Shown piece after piece: positions 1 through 12,275 of a DNA stretch of 64,000 nucleotides. Made by a program: the position numbers and the translations under genes. The notes beneath the pieces are model-generated. The model saw nothing but the letters and a program-made list of their open reading frames with translations. It was not told the DNA's origin and made no database searches. The DNA comes from Artemia franciscana (Eukaryota > Arthropoda > Branchiopoda > Anostraca > Artemiidae), in assembly GCF_032884065.1 (NCBI RefSeq), contig NC_088873.1:37683823-37747822 (forward strand). The letters run 5' to 3'. Positions within the stretch are counted from its first letter, which is position 1. Each line of letters opens with the position of its first letter.

Positions 1-1207
<1,207 letters not shown>

Positions 1208-2184
1208 ACAGAACATATTTCCTATATATATTGAACCAGATGTATCTTGAACTACCCTTTAAAAATAAGGTTTTTCTTACTTCAGAATTATCTACAAAAC
1301 CTATTAATAGCAATCTGATGTCAAGCATAAGATTAAGTCAGCTTGACTTTCCCTCTCAGATAACATATACATGCATGCTAAGGTATGCACAGATCACCAA
1401 ATTAGATAAAAAAGTTCAAATTATAAGCTGGATTAGTATCTAACCATCTTCAGTTTGATGCAGGCATTTGGTGGAAACACGTGGATTATCATATGTTTCT
1501 GATGTAAATTTCGATCCACGAAAAATTTGGATTTTTATATTACTTAAAAGATAAACTAATAGGTGAACCATATATAATTCTAAATTACTTACATTATTAT
1601 CTGACAATCGTCTGCTCATTTTTGAATTACATTTCAAAACTGATAGTAAACGGTATTATCAAACTGTTTACATACAAAGCAAAGTATGTCATTGAACCAT
1701 TTTTAAGACTTCATTGCACTCGCCCATTCAATAGTGTGACATGAATTCAAATAAAAAAATATTTTTCCATCTGACAATTAACCTCGACAATCCTCATGCG
1801 TAGAGTCTGTAGTATAGGCAATCTTTAGCAGCCAAATAAGGGTGTATCCTCTGGATGTATTATTGTCATACTACTCAATAGCGTAAAAAATCCATTCCCC
1901 GTTCCCTGGTATACACCCCGGCATACGGTATACGAATTGAAGAGCGCCAATTAGGAGGCAAGGATAGGGGGGATAATTGCTGCACTTGAAATTGAAAATA
2001 TATTTTTCAATATTTTAAACGAGAGAGAAAAAATTACCCCATCCCTATGTTTTGAAAAAAATTCCATCTTTTATAAAAAAAAATGTTAAATAGATCCTTA
2101 CTACATTTTTGTGAGTTGTTCTCCCTACTTGAAAGTCGATTTTATTTGCTCCATAAAGTCATCCAATGTCCCACCAAGACACGC
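1208..2184. other. AT-rich intergenic DNA, no gene seen
   Basis: Only short unsupported frames are present. No RNA gene, clear splice-bounded exon or repeat structure was recognised between the TA tract and the MITE at 2193. Confidence 0.5.
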
Positions 2185-2361
2185 CACAACACCAGGGTTG
2201 CCGCCCAGTGAAAGAAAATCACTATATTTTAGTCATTTTTCAGTAATTTTCTTCAATAGTCTAGTGATTTTTGTGCCGATTTAGTAATTTTTCGTTCAGG
2301 CAGAATACAAAATCACAAGAAAAAGTGATAAAGCACTGGAGGCGGCAACCTTACACAACAC
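2185..2361. mobile_element. hAT-type MITE with 8-bp target site duplication
   Basis: A non-autonomous element of about 161 bp (2193-2353) with terminal inverted repeats. The left end reads CAGGGTTGCCGCCCAGTG and the right end, reverse-complemented, reads TAAGGTTGCCGCCTCCAGTG. A second inner block, AATCACT against AGTGAT, extends the symmetry. It is flanked on both sides by the identical octamer CACAACAC (2185-2192 and 2354-2361). An 8-bp duplication with TIRs close to CAGGG is the hallmark of the hAT superfamily. It has no coding capacity and would need a transposase in trans. Confidence 0.88.
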
Positions 2362-2805
2362 GCGCTGGGACTTTCAAGCGCCGCTAAGCTCATTACAAAA
2401 AAAAATCAGATCAGATGAGACTCATGTTGTGGGGTTGCATTTATGTTTGCAACTCGAGCACTTGATATGTCTACGATCGTTAACTACTTTCTAATAATTA
2501 TGGAATGCAGACATTAGGTCATTGGTGAACCTGTCAATTTCCATGACAAACAAATCACTCGTGACGTCATTCAAAGTTATTACCCTATGATTGAATTTCT
2601 ATGTTTCAAAATGGAACCGTTCACCTTATAGCCTCTAAGTTACAGAATTTTATTTGAAAAATGTCAAAAAGGTGTAGAAGAACAAATAAACGTTCAAATG
2701 GGGATAAGTCCAATTATTAGATAGTGGAAACAGATACATAAGTCTGGATATTTCGACTACAGATACAGCGGTCATCAGCAGAAATACTAGCGACGGTCGA
2801 TGTAT
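2362..2805. other. Intergenic DNA, no gene seen
   Basis: No coding or repeat structure was recognised between the hAT MITE and the mariner remnant. Confidence 0.45.
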
Positions 2806-3500
2806 GAGGCGTGTTTTTTAATTAAGGTCCGTTTTATCATAAGTACACAACGAATGATTATTTTAAAAAAGTGAATTTATTTTTAAAAGTAAACACTTTA
2901 CACAATTAAACAGCATAGTTGCCAAGTTTGTCGTAACTCTTATCATACCTCTTAACTAATTTTGAAGTAACCTCAACATAAAAAATTGCTGCCTGTTATG
3001 CTATCCAGGAATTCACTTCGGTTTTTACGTCGCCATCACCATTGTAACGTTAGTCACTGAGGTATTGCTTGAGGTGGAGAAATGGATGGCAATCACTCGG
3101 CTCAAGATCAGGAATGTATTGTGGGTGATCTAAAACTCTCCAGCCAAAACTTTCCTACAAATTACTTGTCTGACCAGCAGTGTAAGGTCTAGTATTGCCG
3201 AGAAGAAGGGCTATTCCTTTTTCAGCATGTTATTTTTTATTTTTTTTTATTGTTGTTGCTCTGTAGAACTTTCTGAGGGTTAGGCAGTATGCTTCTGAAT
3301 TGATAGTGGTTCCTACGTTGCATGAAGTCGACCAAAAAAAGCACCATACCTATTCCCAAACACCGACGCAATGATTTTGCGGTGGGAGAGAGGATATTCG
3401 ACTTTCAAATTTTCAGGGGAGTGTGTTCCATTCCATGTTCTATTGGCTAGATTTAGGCGTGATATGCGAAATATATGTTTCTTCTCCAGTCCAACCGGTT
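2806..3500 (-). pseudogene. Mariner transposase remnant (minus strand)
   Basis: Read on the minus strand, several frames in sequence give mariner (DD34D) transposase motifs. In order they are a KIIASVFGNRYGAFF block near 3390-3330, a TTINSEAYCLTLRKFYRAT block near 3310-3255, an RPYTAGQTSN block, GWRVLDHPQYIPDLEPSD near 3130-3080, LHLKQYLSD, and a C-terminal KLVKRYDKS...LGNY near 2970-2920. The N-terminal part is missing. The reading frame is broken by several frameshifts and stops, and the HDN that carries one catalytic aspartate in the family appears as GNT. The second catalytic aspartate survives in the PDLEPSD motif. The left end near 2812-2850 may contain the terminal inverted repeat. This is a dead copy. 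Confidence 0.82.
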
Positions 3501-3519
3501 GCCACCTGAGTGGCAACCG
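3496..3519. repeat. 10-bp perfect palindrome at the junction of two mariner remnants
   Basis: CGGTTGCCAC and GTGGCAACCG are separated by the 4-base loop CTGA. The hairpin lies exactly where minus-strand mariner homology stops and plus-strand mariner homology starts. Confidence 0.85.
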
Positions 3520-3662
3520 TTAAAAAGATGACGATGACGTAATAACAGCAGTCAACTCTTGGTTACTGGAGCCAGTGGTAAGTTCTTATAAAGACTTTAC
3601 TTTAAAATTAGTTAAGATGTATGATAAGTGTTAAAAAATTGGTAACTATGTCGAAAAATTGA
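3516..3662 (+). pseudogene. Mariner transposase C-terminal fragment (plus strand)
   Basis: The plus strand encodes, with one frameshift, the end of a mariner transposase. An acidic KDDDDVITAVNSWL block comes first, then KLVKMYDKC and KIGNYVEK. This is the same C-terminal region that the neighbouring minus-strand remnant carries near 2920-2970, but in opposite orientation and with a different sequence, so it is a second, more truncated copy and not a simple fold of the first. No catalytic residues are included. Confidence 0.75.
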
Positions 3663-5479
3663 GAAACAGTGTTCCGGGAAATGAGATACGGGAATTCGAG
3701 ATAACACCTCTTATAGAACTAAACAAAATTAAAGAAGACCTCGTCGACTGAAAACTAGAGGACTTGTCTCATATTTCCTTAGTTATATTGGATGATTAAA
3801 TTACATTTTAGGCTCTGCATTGAAACTACTTTTGTTTTTGTTGCAAACAAAAAGTACAAAAATTCTATTCCGAGCTTGAATTATGATCTAGACACACCGA
3901 AGCTTTTTTTTTTCAGTCATGGCTAATAGACAGAGACACTTAAAACATAACACAATTCCCTTTCTGATTAAGTCTCAAGTACGCCCTTTTGCTTTGAACA
4001 TGACTTAATTTGGAAAAGAAAGAGGGGAAAACCAAAATCTAACCCAAGGACCAGCAAAAGTACTCAAAACTCAAAAATGAAAATATTAAAATAAAAAAAT
4101 AACTAAAAAACTCAAATAAAAAAAAAACTCAAATAATAAACTTAAAAATTAAGACTTGAAACCATAGAAGCCAAAAGTTGAAAACATTAGAAAAGCGTTC
4201 CCTTTTCCTACTGGCGCACAGAATGATTAGGGAGCGTCCCCCTCAAAGTTGGTCTTAAGAAATTTAAAGAAAATATTAGACAAAGCCTAATATCGTATTT
4301 CCATTGCATTTGATCCTTCCAGTTAAATAACTCTCTGCTACCAATACCTTTCCACCAAAGACGCGAGCTTATGTCCACCAAGACCCATTGAAAAAAAAAA
4401 ACGCTGACCTCTTTTCCCCCACCCTAAACCCTGCACATCCATTTTCAACTCGTAGAAGTTTTTGTTACCCAGCCAGATACTTAAATTACCCCCTCCCTCC
4501 GGAAACCCCCTCTGAGACCTTATTACGTTTTTTTTATTATTCTTAATATCTTTTGTTGAAGTGCAAGTTTGTTTACAGCATTTGAGTGCACCCCTCTCCC
4601 AAATTTTTTTTTTTCAATGCACCAGTATATAGATAAGGATTTGTGCCTTGATTATGTTCTTTTTACTTTTTAAGATAACTTAAAAGCCTATTAAAAAATC
4701 AATAGAGGCTACACGACTGTAACATAAGCCTATGAGGTGCATTACGCAATGAGAAACGGGGCGGAGTCGCTTTAGAAGAGCGGCGCATGAATCTAAAACT
4801 TGTTGGTGTAGGTCAGTATTGGCTTTAACTTCGAGAAAAATAACGTTTTGTTGTCTGCAGGAAGAGAAAAATCTTTATTTAATGGTGGAATTCAGAATAA
4901 ATTAGCAGGACTTGAACTGAAGAATTTTGTGTGCAAACTTCAGTGAAATTAACTAGGTAAGGGAGATTTTCGAAATCAAAATTTCTTAGACTGTACTTAA
5001 TCTTGATAGGCCTAGTTAGCCTAGGCTTGCAGAATATTTAAGGTACTCTAGGGATTTTTCAGAAGTGGCGTAGCTAAAAAGCTAAGGGTGTCAGTACACA
5101 CTTAGGCTTTTTGAGTTGAACCATTTAAGAATATAATTCTTACTCCATAATAGGCTATATCCTAGAGAAGAAAACAGCACTCCACCTTACCTTAGCCCCT
5201 CCTCCTTCAATGTGCAAATAGGTTATACAATCCAAATTATATATTTCCAATGACTTTTTCCGTAGGTCACTCTCTTGGTTCAACCCATCAAGAAACGGAT
5301 ATATAGGCTAATTTGGGCTGTATATTTGTATACTAAGGGGTTGGGGGTAAACTGGAGGACTTTCGAGAATGATAGTATAAACCTAGGAGCCCAGCCATAC
5401 ATAAAAAAACATCTAAATATAACATTCATCTGCATCACAAATGAACTTTACCCCCCAACCGTATGATGTGAAAATGTAG
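3663..5479. other. AT-rich intergenic DNA, no gene seen
   Basis: Contains homopolymer-rich stretches, for example A-rich DNA at 4070-4150, and only short unsupported frames. No exon, RNA gene or repeat family was recognised. Confidence 0.5.
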
Positions 5480-7285
5480 GTTGTAGTTGTGAGAAGTTCG
5501 ACTCTTTCCCACAACCCTAGCGTAAAGAGCGAGGCGTTGAGGAGGGGACAGCTCCTTTCATATATCGAATAATTTCTGTTTGTTTAAGTTTTAATGTCTC
5601 TCCTTACTCGCAGTTAAAAAAAAACTTCTTTTTTTTAAAATTTAATTTCTGACCGTTTTTGAATTAATGCAGGTTCTGATTTTTGACTCACCGTACATGA
5701 ATAATTAGAACGAAATTTGCATATTAATTTTACTTAATCTTGGCTAAATGGCTCTCTCAAAATTTTAATCGGACGAGAGAGAAAATATATGGGGTGGGGG
5801 CCTTGTTGCCCTCCAATTTTTTGGCTACTTAAAATGGCCACTAGAACTTTTGATTTTATTTACGAACGTTTTATTAGTAATAGGTATAAGTCACATACGA
5901 ATTAATTTAAGTAACGAACTTCTATGTTCCTATATTTTAATTACTTATATGAGGGGGTTTGCTCCCTCATCAGTACATCGGTCTTTATGCTAAAGTTTGA
6001 ATTTCGCTCCGATTCTTTAAGAATGACCCTTGAATCACAAGGTTTTAATTAGAATAAATACCTTTTATAAAAGTACTAAAAAAAACTTTAGCGTAAAGAG
6101 CGATGTATCGTCATATATGTAACAATTTCCGTTCGTTTTTAGTTTTAATATTGCTCCTTACCTTTAGTTGAAAAACTTGTGAGTTTTTTATTTAATTTCA
6201 TTTTTAAATAATGCTGGGAAATCCGTACCCCCTTCATGGAAAATTCTCTTTCCTTCTGAAAAATTCCTTTAAGGAAAGATGCTACCACGTAACCTTTTCC
6301 CCCCGACCGCCCCCACCGGAAAAAAATCCCTCCTTGAAAATGTCTGTATACTTCCCAGTAACCAATATTATATGTATTAATGGCCAGAGTTCACAACTTG
6401 CAGCCCTTCCCTTGGGACTGTGGGAAATCAAGTCATCCTCAAAGACATAGATATTAGTTTTTTCGACTAGGGTAAGACAAACAGTACTGGGACACTTCAA
6501 TCACTCTGCCTATTCTGGGACAGAATCTTCAGTTGGATTGCAACATGTCCAATACTGGGACAAAAGACAACAGGTTTTTTCAAAGCAACCCAGAAAAATG
6601 TATGGGTTGGGTGTCCAAGATTTAAGTCTTTTGTCCCAGTATTGGACATGTTGTAATCCAATCAAAGATTCTGTCCCAGAATAGGCAGATTGATCAAGGT
6701 GTCCCAGTACTGGTTGTCTTACTCTATGTTGAACAAAATGACTCTCTCTAAATTTTGATCGGGTGACCTTGGGAAAAAATGAGCGAGGGAGGGGGCCTAG
6801 TTGCCCCTGAATTGGTCACTTAAAAAGGGTACTAGAACTTAATTTTCGTTTGAATGAGCCTTCTCGCGCTATTCTAGGACCGCTGTGTCGATACGATCAC
6901 TCCTTAAAAAACAAACAAAAAACAACAAATTAACACGGATCCAAGATCTTTCTTCTGGCAAAAAATACAAAATTCCACATTTTTGCAGATAGAAGTTTAG
7001 AACCTCTACAATAAGATTATCGGATGGTGTGATTTTCATTAAGATTCTGTGACTTTTAGGGGATGCTTCCACCTTTTTTTTCGAAAATAAGGCAAATATC
7101 CTCAGGCTTGTAACTTTCGATGGGTAAGACTAAACTTGACGAAACTTATATATTTGAAATCAGCATAAAAATCCAATTCTTTTGGTGTATCTACTGGGAT
7201 CCAAAATCCGTTTTTTAGGGTTTCGGTTACTATTGAGCTGGGTCACTCCTTACTTACTGTTCGTTTTTCCACGAACTGTTTGATT
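5480..7285 (-). mobile_element. Family A repeat, long copy, minus strand
   Basis: This is a long copy of the dominant repeat of the window. Its hairpin end lies at 7264-7285 as the reverse complement of TCAAACAGTTCGTGG, followed inward by the GTAAGGAGCGAC subterminal motif (here diverged) and the body. Two AT-rich GCTCCTTAC-containing end modules lie near 6150-6200 and 5590-5640. The left foldback arm is incomplete. A TA-flanked MITE is inserted at 6470-6724. There is no coding capacity. The structure suits a non-autonomous Helentron-type element, but that class is an inference. Confidence 0.7.
6468..6726. mobile_element. Palindromic MITE with TA target duplication, nested in family A
   Basis: A 255-bp element (6470-6724) with inverted arms of about 95 bp around a 57-bp centre. 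It begins GGGTAAGACAA and ends TTGTCTTACTC. The arms share CAGTACTGGGACAC, TTCTGGGACAGAAT and ACATGTCCAATACTGGGAC. TA flanks both sides, and other family A copies show the empty site as GACTATGCT or GACTACGCT, so the inserted DNA and the TA duplication can be read directly. TA duplication with such TIRs points to the Tc1/mariner/pogo group. It has no open frame. Confidence 0.9.
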
Positions 7286-7295
7286 TTATTTATTA

Positions 7296-7589
7296 ATAGC
7301 TGTTGGGGTGGCGCTTCGCGCCACCCCCCAAGCCCCCCCCGCGCGCGTAAGTCGTTACGCGCATTATTAGTTACGTGCCATTGTAGTTGTGTCCCTGTGT
7401 CCCACCTGTGAATATAGATAGATTTATATATGTGTTTCAAACTACGTAAAACTTGCGAATATACAACATTCTTGGCTTTCCCATTGTCTGTGCATATACA
7501 AAGCCTTATGTACTAATAATGACGTCACATGCAAACGCTCTTTTTACAAACCAACAAACATGCATACACACAACTCGTTTTTATATAGA
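7296..7589 (-). mobile_element. Short non-autonomous Helitron, minus strand
   Basis: Read on the minus strand, it begins TCTATATAAAAACGAGTTG, a typical Helitron 5' end much like the end of the autonomous element at 12275. It then carries about 15 codons of a Helitron helicase C-terminus (AKNVVYSQVLR, near 7440-7475). It ends after a perfect 10-bp hairpin, GGGGTGGCGC/GCGCCACCCC with loop GAA (plus-strand positions 7305-7327), a few bases before CTAT. A 3' hairpin close to a CTRR-like terminus is the Helitron signature; here the last bases read CTAT rather than CTRR. It looks like an internally deleted derivative of an autonomous copy. Confidence 0.75.
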
Positions 7590-10500
7590 TAGATAGATAG
7601 ATAGATACAATACAAATTAACGGCGTAAAACTTGCGAATATACAACATTCTTCGCTGTCAAATTGTCGCTACATATAAATAGATTGTCAGGTTTACCGAC
7701 CCTCGAACATGCAACGTACAATTGTCCATGGGAAAAACAATCAGTATTAAGATCTATACCACATTTTTCTAATGATTGACCTTGAGCTTTGTTAATGGTG
7801 ATTGCAAATGCTAATCCAATTGGGAATTGCAATCTTTTAACTTGAAAAGGCAGATCCGTTGGAATCATGGGAATGCGAGGAATAAGAACAGCCTCACCCT
7901 CAAAAGGCCCTGTCAAGATTGTGGCCTCTATTAGGTTTTCCATTGTTTTTTTTACGGCAAGTCGCGTGCCATTGCAAAGCTTTGGTGGGTTGATATTTCT
8001 TAAAAGTATTATTGGTACGCCTATTTTTAGTTGTAGCACGTGTGGTGGAAACCCTGAAAGATCTATGGAATTTAAAAATTCAGATGGATAATTAACCGCT
8101 TCATTTGGTTCCAAAACTGTGTCGACTGACTTGTAAAGGACTGCCTGGTCTCGAATCTTGGTCAAAACAATATTGTTGATTTCGTGGGCGTCTATATTTT
8201 TGGGTGCGAGAATCGCTCTTTCACTTAGCCATTTATTATTTTATAATTTTTTAGAATATACGGAAATACTTTTTCAATCAATTCATTTTTGGACGTCGCT
8301 AAATTACAAAAATCAGCAGGTAGTTGTATTTGTCCTGAAATTGAGTCTACTGGGAGCTTTCCGTTTCCAATTGCCAGCAATTGATCTGAAAATGTTTGAC
8401 CAGAGTCATCGTTTTGCAATCGGACACGCATATTTGTAGTTAATTTTAATGTTTTTACGTGTGCCCATAAATTAGAATTTTTCAGGCAAGCATTCATTTC
8501 GTCTGCAGGAGTTGATCTAGGTATTATAGGTAATGTTTGCCTGAAATCTCCCGCAAGCAATATTAATGTGCTGCCAAAGGGTTTCGACTTCCCTCTCAAA
8601 TCTTTCAAGCATTGATCCAGAGCCTCGAGCGATTTTTTGTGTGCCATTTTGCACTCATCCCAAATAATAAATTTGCATTGCTGCAATACTTTACCCATCC
8701 CAGATGATTTGGAAATATTGCACGTGGGAGTTTCTGTAGAATGCAAATTCAGAGGCAATTTCAAAGCGGAATGAGCAGTTCTTCAACCAGGCAGCAATGT
8801 TGCGGCTATTCCGGACGACGCAATTGCCAACGCTATATCATTATTTGATCGAATTGATGCCAGAATCAGTTTTATCACAAACGTTTTACCAGTACCTCCT
8901 GGCGCATCCAAAAAGAAAATTTCTCCAACGTTGTTATCGACACAATGCATTATCGTATCATAAATGTCTTTTTGTTCCGACGTTAACTTGGAAATGTTGT
9001 TTTGTACACACGGCAATAGATCACTCGTACTGTAACTTCGTTCACGATCCAATTCTACACATGTCGAAACAGCAGCGATACGGTTAGGTGAAGGCATTCC
9101 CAAATCCTGAAGAGGTTTGTTTGCCATACGTACACACAAATCTTCTATAATAACTAAAGTGTAAATATAAATTTCTGCTGTAAAATCAAAAGTCATATCT
9201 GACGTCTCTAACTGTTTTCGATGGAGTATATCTTCGGACATTTTTGACTTATATTTTTCCCATAACTCTGTAGGAGCTGATGGAGAGCAAGTTGTTAAAA
9301 TGATGCCAAACAATGCACGAATTTGACTTGGGGTTGATGTTTCGCACGCGTCATTGATGCAGTTATCCCAGTGTTGGTCATTCTCCAATAAATTCAGAGC
9401 TTGGCATGCACTACGGTAAGTGTCATGTATAGTACCGTTTACAGTTCTCAAATGCTCAAAGGATGTGGGACCGGGTACATTCACCAAAAGCAGGCGTAGA
9501 AAGAAGCATTCATGTTGATTGGGGTTAACGGTGTAGAGTCTTCCTATCTTGGTATCTTTGAAGATGGTAGGTTGGCCGTCGACTGACTTACCCTTTTTTC
9601 GACGTTCAAATACTTTATTTTTAGTATTCCACGTGTAATACGAAAGCACTTCAGTATACAGCAGTTTTTTTGCAAAAGAATTATTTTTGCAAAGCGAAAA
9701 AAAAGCTGTTAATGTTGTATCCGGTGGATTCAGGGCTCTTTGTTGCACGTTGGTTTCCGTGAAATAAACACGTTGACCATTCTGTAAATGTACCGCTAAG
9801 TGAACAACAGCTGGACTACGTTCATGTATCGGAAATGAAAGAATTCGCCAAACAGCTTCATTACTGCTTATGTATCTTCCAGCCTGATATTGTACGATTT
9901 CGTCGAAATCTTTGATTTCGGGCTGCAAGCCAAAAACTGCCATGTCACTGCCTTTGTTGACGTATTTACATATGTATTTGATTGCCTTTACGGAGTTACA
10001 GTATTCAACGTTTATGTGTGCATTAAATGTTTTTGATAATAATGGGGAATATGGAACAACCCACTGGTTATCTACTTCGATGGTGGTACCGTTACGCTTC
10101 TTTATTATTGCTGTTTTACCGCCATCTTCAGTAGATCTTCTTCTATATTGTGGGTAACCATCATTGCCAGTAATCGTGTTTGATACTAAAAGTCGAGGAT
10201 ATTGCTTTGTGCACCTTCCTTTGGCCATGCATGGTGAATTTTCGTTCAGTGCAACGCAAGGTCCATGTATCATATTTTTTACAATAATATCATGTAACCA
10301 CTTATCAACATTTTATCAGGTATTTCAGCGGAAATCACATCATCAATTTCGTTCGAAGTAATTTTTTTATGTAGCCAGATTAGTATATGTGCGTGTGGCA
10401 AACCTCGTTTTTGCCATTCCACTGAGTACATCCAGCATCGCACTGACCCAAACACTTCAAGTTTTACTATGTAGTTTATCAGTGATTTCAACTTTTGCCG

Positions 10501-12275
10501 GAAGACACGGGCCGTAATGTCATGCCTATGAACCGCCGATTGGCCTTGAAGTAAAAGCTGCAGTATCTCGTCCCAAGATTGATTACCTGTAAATGTAATA
10601 AATAAATCTGGACGACCCTAGAGACGAACATACGCAATAGCATCTTGAGCATATTCATGCATATGACGGGGACTGCCAGCATATGACGAAGGTAAAATTG
10701 TTAATCTTCCAACGTTTTTGGTATTACCGTCATTTATAACTGCATCTCGCAAATGAATGTATTGTTCAGAGCGGAGCTTGGTCTGATTCAGGCGGATATA
10801 TAGCAAACGTTCTGATTCAATTTTAGTATACATATCAACGACAAATTGGTGAAACAATTCACGGCATTTTAAAATATAATTTTCTTCATCCTGCCGAATC
10901 ATTAGTCTATAGGAATAATAATGCATTGCACTGCATTTCTTATTCATTTCTTTGTTAGTGGCTGGATTCATCAATTTAATATTAAAGTGATAGCCGTCGG
11001 CTCCATCCCAAAAAATGATAGGATATTGTAGGGCATCGTAGCATCGATGAGTTTCAGCAATTCTTAACAACTGAGCGTTTCGCTTATGAAGAATAATATC
11101 TCGAGGTAAAAACTGATCACCGACCATAACGATTGCCACTTCGTCGATAGTTGGAGCATTGTATCTACGCACATGTTGGCCAGGAGGCGTTTTGTCAGCG
11201 GAAATAACAATTTTATGCGTATCAGTAGGCATCAAATCGATGGCTGTTTTGAACAGACGCACTAAATTATTATTTTCGTGGAAAAGATGTTGCAATTGGG
11301 AAACGATTGTCCTTTCAACCTTGGGAGAAATTTCGCAACGTGCATTCAATTCAGAATTTCTATCACTGATGAAGTACAATTGTAAAAATTTATGATTCTC
11401 GCCTGAGAATGGTAGAAGGGATCCTGCTCTATGATAAATTTGCCCTTTTACTTTGAAAGTAGACATAAATTGATCTGGATTTTCGATTTGGGCTCCAAAC
11501 GACGTCATTTGGAAACATGAGTTGTATTTTCTGATTTTTGACAAAAAACGCTTAGATTCTGACGTAGTTCCAGTAAGTAAAGTCTTCAATGGCTCTGGTG
11601 GTGCAGCCAATAGAGGAAGTTTAACTTTTCCTGAGGCGCAACACATTCCCATTGTTTCACCATTGAATTTCAAGGCCTTGCAATAGGGACAAATTTTAGA
11701 CATTGTCCCGATTTGAACACATCTACTCAAGCTATAATCATCGACTGGGCTGTACCTGAATGCCAGGCGATAACTTTCAGGTTGCTCTGATTCCTCGGCA
11801 CGCTTTCTTTTCTTACTTTCTCTATCAGCAGCAAGCCTGATTTCTTGCTGTTCTTGTGATTCCTCGGCACGCTTTCTTTTCTTACTTTCTCTATCAGCAG
11901 CAAGCCTGATTTCTTGCTGTTCTTGTGATTCCTTGGCACGCCTTCTTTTTTCACTTTCTCTTTTAGCAGCAAGTCTGCTTTCGCGTTGCTCTGGTAGTTC
12001 CTCGGCACGCTTTCTTTTCTGACTTTCTCTATCAGCAGCAAGTTTTTTGGCCTAGACTCTTTGAGCATCTTCATCGGCTTTTGCCATTGTAAGTTCATCA
12101 GTCATTGTAAACTTAAACATTAATAGATTTCTACGTGAACATATATGTCTTAAATATCTTTAATGACGTCACCGTCATAGCAAAAATGACGACAACTAAC
12201 TTCATGACGTCAGTCGACACAGAAACATGACTTCACCTGATCCACAGACAGACAACTTATTTTTATATATATAGA
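7590..12275 (-). mobile_element. Autonomous Helitron (decayed), minus strand
   Basis: The element starts on the minus strand at 12275 with TCTATATATATAAAAATAAG and carries one large Rep-helicase gene. The 3' end expected after the stop codon at 7617 is absent. Instead an ATAG tetranucleotide run (7585-7607) leads straight into the 5' end of the short Helitron. Either the autonomous copy lost its own 3' end or both share the hairpin end near 7300. To the right the Helitron abuts a family A copy whose left arm is cut off at this point, which suggests insertion into that repeat. Confidence 0.85.
7617..12105 (-). pseudogene. Helitron Rep-helicase (RepHel), three stops and two frameshifts
   Basis: This would encode about 1,495 residues, the usual size of the Helitron rolling-circle Rep/PIF1-like helicase. 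The ATG at 12105 opens a frame with four tandem charged repeats (RESxKRxRA type), then a zinc-finger-like ICPYC...CC block, the HUH nuclease motif PHAH (near 10395), the paired tyrosines of KYICKYVNK (near 9976 and 9964), Walker A GGTGKT (near 8899), IWDEC, GDFRQTLP, TTNMRVR, INKAQGQSL and VACSRVG. Damage seen: TAG at 12054, TAG at 10620 and TGA at 8785, all in frame, plus single-base losses near 10313 and 8237. The open frame covering 11727-12098 in another phase is a shadow of the charged repeats. All catalytic motifs are intact, so the copy decayed recently. Confidence 0.93.

Noticed and set aside
11727..12098. Separate 123-residue Lys/Arg-rich protein on the minus strand
   Set aside because: It is an alternative frame of the charged tandem repeats at the Helitron RepHel N-terminus; the frame from the ATG at 12105 continues into the Rep domain.
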